Of a stretch of 64,000 bases of DNA, positions 58,250-64,000 are shown piece after piece (within the stretch, counting starts at the first letter, position 1; every line of letters begins with the position of its first letter). The notes under the pieces are model-generated. The model ran no database searches and was not told the DNA's origin. It was given only the letters and a program-made list of their open reading frames with translations. The translations under genes and the position numbers were made by a program. Source of the DNA: Brachynemurus nebulosus (lineage: Eukaryota; Arthropoda; Insecta; Neuroptera; Myrmeleontidae); assembly GCA_035578155.1 (NCBI GenBank), contig JAPWDM010000001.1, forward strand, positions 173,500,395 through 173,564,394, in the 5' to 3' direction.

Positions 58250-59752
58250 AAAAACGCCGTGAGCAGCGGGGCCCCATCACGGTAGTCGAATTTTCCCCTT
58301 CATCTTCGGTATTGAATGTCTACAAGCGAAATGTGATTGAAAGTCTACAACCGAATTGTCATTTTGTTGGTTTCAAAACTGGTGATGAGTGTTCGGCTGA
58401 TCGAGGCTTTAAAAAAAGGTTTTAAGTATTTAAGGGCTGTATCTCAGTAAATTTCAATTTTGTGTCGAAAACAGGTAGCAGAAAAAAAGCCAACACAATT
58501 CGTACGAGGACATTCCTGCCCATGTTTATCCGCTAATTGCCTTTATGTTTTAGTTTTAAAAATTAAAAAAGAACCTTAAATAGTAAACTGGAAGGCCTTT
58601 ATAAAGATATTTTTTCTTTCCAAAAAAATCCAAAATTTCTATTTTATAAATACTAAAAATCCAAAATTCCTAATTTATAAATAAACAGTGACTTTAATAA
58701 CATTTTTAAATTACTTAATATGTATGTATTTCATTTGTCATAAAAGTAAGTTCACTTTTTTTTAAATTTTTTAAAATTACTATTCGCCTACTTGTATTTA
58801 GAATAAACATAATGCTTTTAAAACACATTTAACAATAGCATTCAATTCCGATGTAAAAATGGGAGAAGTGGGGGGAAAAGTGATGCGGACTCCCTACAAG
58901 GTACTAGCTGGATACTAACTGAATACACGTACAAAATTTCAGCCCTCTAGGTTTCCTTATGGAGTCTCTAGACGTGTTAGAAAACAAGCAAAAAAATTAA
59001 GGAAATATTGGCGTAAAAATCGTGGGGGTAAGGGTTAAAAGTTGAAACCTCCAAAAAACAGTGTCTGGCTATTAGCTTAACCTGTACACCAAATTTCAGC
59101 CCTCTAGGTTTATTTGGGGAGATTTTGACCCGAACGAAACTGTTAAAAAACAAGAAAAATCATGTTCTTTTGGATATAAAAATGGTGGGGGTAGGGGTTA
59201 AAAGTCGAGACCCCCAAAAGGCACCCCCTTGATACTAACTCAATCCGAATACAAAATTTCAGCCCTCTAGGTTTATTCGGGTGACCTGTGCGAGTGGTAC
59301 AAACTTCGAAAACGTCGAAAATGCATGAAATTGTAGCTTAAAAATGAGGTGGGTGGAGGTAAAATATTAAAACCTCCAAAAAGCACAACCTAGGTACGAA
59401 CTTTATCAACACACCAAATTTCAACCCTCTACGTTAATTCTGGGGGGCTGGGGGCCTGTTAGATCCAGCGAAAATCGTTTTTCCCCCCTCTACTCCCACC
59501 ATATCATCCTAGGAAGCTGAATTTTGGATATGTTGTAGATAATTGACCGAAACATTATTTAAAACCGGTTTGGAAAAGTTTTATTGCTTTTCCGCCCCCC
59601 ACCACCCCCTTAAAGGTCGGGTCAGAAAAAAAATTTGCCCAAAATTTGACCCCACTTTGATAGTATGAGGTGCCTCGAAAATGAGCCCCATTTACCAAAT
59701 TTCATCTCTTAACTTCCATAGGGGGGCCCTACACAAATTAAAAGGTGGCGGG

Positions 59753-59755
<3 letters not shown>
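58250..59755 (+). repeat. Interspersed repeat B, copy 1
   Basis: A direct copy starts at 62,767 and runs off the window. It begins with a hairpin CCGTGAGCAGCGGGGCCCCA then TCACGG (58,257-58,282; GGGGCCCC inside CCGTGA/TCACGG). Further on, a unit of about 160 bp with AAATTTCAGCCCTCTAGGTT, GTTAGAAAACAAG and GGGGGTAAGGGTTAAAAG recurs at about 58,933, 59,091, 59,253 and 59,415. Non-coding; class unknown. The right limit is uncertain. Confidence 0.75.

Positions 59756-59819
<64 letters not shown>
59756..59819. repeat. (AT)n microsatellite, 64 bp
   Basis: Uninterrupted dinucleotides at the apparent right end of repeat B copy 1. Confidence 0.98.
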
Positions 59820-59823
<4 letters not shown>

Positions 59824-60040
59824 CATTTTTTTTTTCTACATATTCGTGTTCTACGGGTCCGAAAACGGATAGCGCCCCTACTCTCGCCTCTCGCAGCTCT
59901 TATCGTATAGACTGTATAAGTCTAATTTTTCGGAGAAAATTCGACTAAAAACTATACAATATCAATAGAAATTGGATTACACTATCTTTCTCTTATTTGT
60001 GTGCATGCGCAACTGCGCACATTTTCGCAATATTAATGTA

Positions 60041-61446
60041 CAGTTGAACCTCTTTTTATGCGGTACATAAGGACCGCACAAAAAAATCGCACAAAAAAAA
60101 TATTCATACACTTTATAAATAGTTATAAAAATTGTAAGAAAAACTTTTTTTATGCAGTGGATCGAGGGGCCGCATAAAAAAATTATGATAGAAAATACAT
60201 AACTCAAAACGCTCAAAACGTTCAAAATTTCACGGTTTCCTTAGAAGTTGTTTTTCTAAAGAAGATAAACCATTAAGTTACACATATTATGAAAATTGTG
60301 GTAAATACATCTGCAAAAAAACTTGATGATGCAATAACTGATATTCAACTTATACACGGAGAGAAAATTCATAGAAAAATTACTGTGCTCAGCACTACAA
60401 TCGATGTGTAAAAGCCAAACATATTCAATTTTGTACGGTAAAAATATAAAAATTATAATTAATCATAGAAAATTTAAAGGATAGAATATTGTTTCCGTAA
60501 TATTAGCTCCGTAAAATTTGTAAAACAGCACAGTAAAAAGTTCCATTCCCGACAAAAAAATATTTTTTAATTATTTTTCTTACAAAAATTACCATGCTGT
60601 CTTATAATATTTCAAATGCTATCTGCTAATAGTAGAAAGAAAGAGAGAGAAGGTATCAACGCTGTCACATAGCCAGGCAGGCTGCAGAAGGTATCAACAC
60701 AATTATACATGAAGGTCACATAGCCAGGCTGGTGTGGCAAGTAACAGCGAGGCTGGTGTGGTATGATGTGCAAACACTATTCATTAGAATGTCTTACAGG
60801 ACGGTCACCGTTTAATTCATCATTTTGTCACTTCACTATCTTCGGTATTAGAATATATTGTTGCCAATCATTTTGTATGCATCGATTGTTCCTCAGTGCG
60901 TACAGCCCAAGTAACATAAGGTTGCGGGTCAGATGCGCAAATGAAAGAGTACGACAGCAAGAATTAAACTATAACATATATGCATAAGAGTGTGATAGAA
61001 GTTGTGTTAGCACATTAAATTTTACCATGCTAGCACAACAATTTTTATGAAGCCATGACTAATACTTTTTACGTTTCAATTTAATAATATTTACATGATC
61101 GTAAAATATTTGTAAATTATATATCGTAAATTGTTCGTCGATCGCGCACGCATTATAAGAGAGCATGGTAATTTTTCTGAAATTTTATCTACAAAGATTA
61201 TATGATTTTTCTCTCCGTGTACAATGTAGGTACTGATTAAATGCTTAAAAACCATCATTAACTAATTTTAGCAAAGAAAGTTATTATATAATTAATGTTT
61301 AGGTTTCCTATCTTTTTTTTATTTTGATACACACTATGCACTTTAACAGACACTTTGTAAAAAATCGCATAAAAAAATCACATAAAACAAATTGCTCAAA
61401 AAAAGAAAAAAAAATTGGAAAAAACCGCATAAAAAAGGTTCAGCTG
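60041..61446. mobile_element. pogo-like MITE copy 2, split by another MITE
   Basis: Ends CAGTTGAACCTCTTTTTATG and ...AAAAAAGGTTCAGCTG are inverted and flanked by TA (60,039-60,040 and 61,447-61,448). GGACCGCA and CCGCATAAAA words recur. It aligns with 54,715-55,145 plus 57,608-57,718 and has an 865-bp insertion at 60,355-61,219. Confidence 0.8.
60355..61219. mobile_element. 865-bp MITE with CACGGAGAGAAAA ends
   Basis: Inverted ends CACGGAGAGAAAATTCATAG and ATATGATTTTTCTCTCCGTG, flanked by TA. Sub-terminal AAAAATTAC and GTAATTTTTCT also face each other. The interior (about 60,645-60,760) has a short duplication of GAAGGTATCAACRC and TCACATAGCCAGGC. Confidence 0.75.
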
Positions 61447-61448
61447 TA

Positions 61449-61959
61449 CATATTATTATGTGTGTGTGTTTATGTTGAATTAAAGTGGGAAAGTAAAAAG
61501 TATTACACCTTGAAATACTTTTGTGAATTTATATTTATTTGATTTTAAAATTGTGTTGGATTCACATTTTGCACATGAATTCATTCTGATTAGCTACAAT
61601 GAATAAATATGTGATAAAAATGAAAAAGATAAGTGAATAATCTATGTAGGTACATGCGTTTCGTTTCTCTACCTCTTTAGAATGTGATATAAAGGAGGTG
61701 ACAAAAACTTCCCCATTCTCTTATAGCTCATTTACAGCGCTGAATCACCGCATTAGACAAATGAGACGAATGTCTAAAGCCCGGTTTTCTGTAGGGCAGG
61801 GTCAAACTGTCTATTTTGAAATACAGCAATCCCCCGAAGAACACGATTAATTGGTTCCGTGTTCTTTGAAACCGTGTAGTTCGAGACCACCAAAAGATAG
61901 GAATTTTTTATTACAAGTGTGAAAATAAAAAAATATAAAAAAAACATTCCGTTTAATTT
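61449..61959. other. Unassigned DNA with a MITE-like end
   Basis: CAGCAATCCCCCGAAGAACA at about 61,825 followed by GGTTCCGTGTTCTTTGAAAC resembles a pogo/Tigger-type end, without a visible partner. A minus-strand frame here (61,774-61,983) shows no domain. Confidence 0.35.
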
Positions 61960-62331
61960 GCAAGTTGTGGGTATTTCAAACATATTGCGACTGTTAAAAC
62001 CTACTTTTCGTTATCGAAAATTATTGATAACGGACTACTTATCATAAATTGGTTATAATTGTTTAATTTAAGCTCTATTAGTCCTTCTGATTTGGTTACC
62101 AATAGAATATTTTCGAAAAAATTAGTTTTCGATACTTTTCGTAAAGTTACGAAAAATTTCGAAAACTAATTTTTTCGAAAATATGCTATTAGTGACTAAA
62201 TTAATAGAGCTAACAGAGCCTAAAGAAACCAGTTATAACCAATCGATGATAAGTTACGTGGTATCGATAATTTTCGATAACGAAAAGTAGGTTTTGACAG
62301 TCTCAATATGTTCGGAATACCCATAACTTGC
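61960..62331. repeat. 372-bp palindrome
   Basis: The left arm starts GCAAGTTGTGGGTATTTCAA and holds AAAACCTACTTTTCGTTATC; the right arm is its complement and ends CCATAACTTGC. The centre is AGTTTTCGATACTTTTCG facing CGAAAAATTTCGAAAACT. Arms of about 180 bp, imperfect. Confidence 0.85.
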
Positions 62332-62525
62332 TTCGCTTAAGCCTTCAAAAATTTCGTTATTTTTTCGCTACGACGCACCGTATACGATATATTTACGATC
62401 AAAAGTTTACGTCTACGTAAACGTTTGATCGTAAATATCTCGTTAACGGTGCGTCGTAGCGAAAAAATAACGAAATTTTTGAAGGCCTAAGCGAACCAAG
62501 TTATGGGTATTCCGAACATATTGCA
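62303..62525. repeat. 223-bp palindrome sharing an arm with the previous one
   Basis: Arms: TCAATATGTTCGGAATACCC, then CCTTCAAAAATTTCG and GCTACGACGCACCG, face their complements. The centre is GTTTACGTCTACGTAAAC. Its left end overlaps the right arm of the first palindrome, so one ~35-bp segment occurs three times in alternating orientation. Confidence 0.88.
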
Positions 62526-62766
62526 ACCATACTGGTATTGCTTTGCTAGATTTGGCACAGTATTCGTTTTGGTCTTGATAGGACACAAATTTTAAAATTG
62601 AGACAAAACTTAAAATTAAGACGCATTTTGCACATTGGTTCGATCACTTATAGCCAACAACGAAAGGTATGATAATGGCGTAGGAACGAGCATTTTCCAG
62701 AATTTTGGAACAATTTATGTGCATTTTATAAATGACATTATTTTGTAAATAAACAGTAACGATGTT

Positions 62767-64000
62767 AAAAACGCCGTGAGCAGCGGGGCCCCATCACGGA
62801 AGTCGAATTTTTCCCGTCATCTTCGGTACTGAATGTTTACAAGCGAAATGTGATTGAAAGTCTACAAGCGATTTGTCATTTTGGTGGTTTCAAAACTGAT
62901 GATGAGTGTCCGGTTGATCGGGGCTTTAAAAAAAAGGCTTTAAGTTTTTAAGCGCTGAATCTCAGTAAATTTCAATAGGAGTTAGCAGGAAAAAAGCCAA
63001 CACAATGCGTACGAGGGCATTCCCACCCATGCTTATCCGCCAATGGCCTATGTGTTTTATTTTTAAATATTAAAAAAAGACATTAAATAGTGAACTGGAA
63101 GGCCTTTATAAAGATATTCTTTCTTTCCAAAAAAATCCAGAATTTCTATTTTATAAATAAAATAAAAAATGACATCAATAACATTTTTTAAATTACTTAC
63201 ATATGTACCTATTGCATTTGTGATAAATGATAGTATTTATTTCATTTGTTTCTTTAAATTTAGTCTGCCTACCGTATTGTTATCGATATAAATCACATTT
63301 AACCACATATAACAACGTTATTGAATTCCGATGTAAAAATGGGGAAAGTGGGCGGGGGGGGGGGGGGCAAGGTAACATGGAATCCCTAAAGGGCACACCC
63401 TCAATATTAACTGAATACAGATACAAGGGCAATATTAACTGAATACAGATACAAAATTTCAGCCTTCTAGGTTTACTCAGCGAGTCTCTAGGAGTGTTAG
63501 AAAATAAGCAAAAAAATCAAGGAAATATTGGCGTAAAAATCGTGAGGGTAAGGGTTAAAAGTTGAAACCTCCAAAAACCAGTGGCTGGCTATTAATTTAA
63601 TCTATATAGACAAAATTTCAGCCCTCTGGCTTTATTTGGGGAGATTTTGACCCGAACGAAACTGTTAAAAAACAGGGAAAATCATGTTCTTTTTGGTATA
63701 AAAATGGTGGGGGTAAGGGTTAAAAGTTGAGACCCGCAAAAGGCACCCCCTTGATACCAAATCAATTCGAGTACAAAATTTTAGCCCTCTAGGTTTATTT
63801 GGGTGACCTGTGCGAGTGGTACAAACTTCGAAAACGCCGAAAAAGCATGAAATTGTAGCTCAAAAATTGGTGGGGGTGGGGGTCACATATTAAAACCTCC
63901 AAAAAGCAGACCCTAGGTACGAACTTCATCAACATACCAAGTTTCAACACTCTAAGTTAACTCTGGGGGGCTGTGGGTGTGTTAGATCCAGCCAAATTAG
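62767..64000 (+). repeat. Interspersed repeat B, copy 2 (runs off the window)
   Basis: Direct copy of 58,250-59,477: same GGGGCCCC hairpin (62,774-62,799), same ~160-bp units, plus a run of at least 14 G near 63,353-63,367. Overall identity looks high, so the two copies are relatively recent. Confidence 0.8.

Overview
The window looks like intergenic or heterochromatin-like DNA from an arthropod, most likely an insect. It is strongly AT-rich and has no intact long open reading frame. It carries eukaryotic transposon types in nested layers: hAT, Tc1/mariner, pogo-like, piggyBac, PIF/Harbinger, Helitron, Penelope-like, Mutator/foldback-like. The only host-gene sequence recognised is a broken fragment of a prophenoloxidase gene (arthropod hemocyanin family) with short introns. 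No rRNA, functional tRNA, CRISPR array or bacterial-type operon was seen. All identifications come from reading the sequence (terminal inverted repeats, target-site duplications, protein motifs); no database was searched.

Layout. 0-5.5 kb: a repeat carrying the first exon of a THAP zinc finger, a small inverted-repeat element (MITE), a CACTA-ended element, and a degenerate tandem array split by a 493-bp foldback element with a 9-bp target duplication. 5.5-12 kb: several inverted-repeat elements, a tRNA-like sequence and a PIF-like element. 12.4-13.9 kb: a deleted mariner with an element inserted in its 5' leader and a hairpin inside that. 14-25 kb: inverted-repeat elements, a piggyBac-type MITE at TTAA, a long (TA)n, and a second THAP repeat that contains a 682-bp insert with about eight short iterated motifs. 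25-30 kb: a piggyBac-type element, the prophenoloxidase pseudogene, a PIF-like MITE, and a deleted hAT that retains its dimerisation domain.

31-45 kb: decayed tandem units, a hAT inside another MITE, then the dominant feature, a 7.6-kb foldback element at 35,146-42,773. Its two arms hold 26 and 13 copies of a roughly 176-bp monomer, meet head to head with no spacer, end in about 410 bp of single-copy sequence, and are flanked by a perfect 9-bp duplication. A motif (GTAACTCACGTTAC) occurs seven times on both sides, so the foldback split an older repeat. 45-64 kb: long AT-rich stretches, three copies in total (one at 28.7 kb) of an interspersed repeat that serve as empty/filled-site controls for a clean 1,454-bp Helitron, two pogo-like elements (one broken by a Penelope-like element that itself holds other MITEs), three linked palindromes, and two direct copies of a repeat with internal 160-bp units.

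The elements do not form a pathway. They read as a record of successive insertions, many of which can be ordered by nesting. The parts most worth a second look are the asymmetric giant foldback, the iterated-motif insert in the THAP repeat, the mariner nest, the linked palindromes, and the prophenoloxidase fragment.
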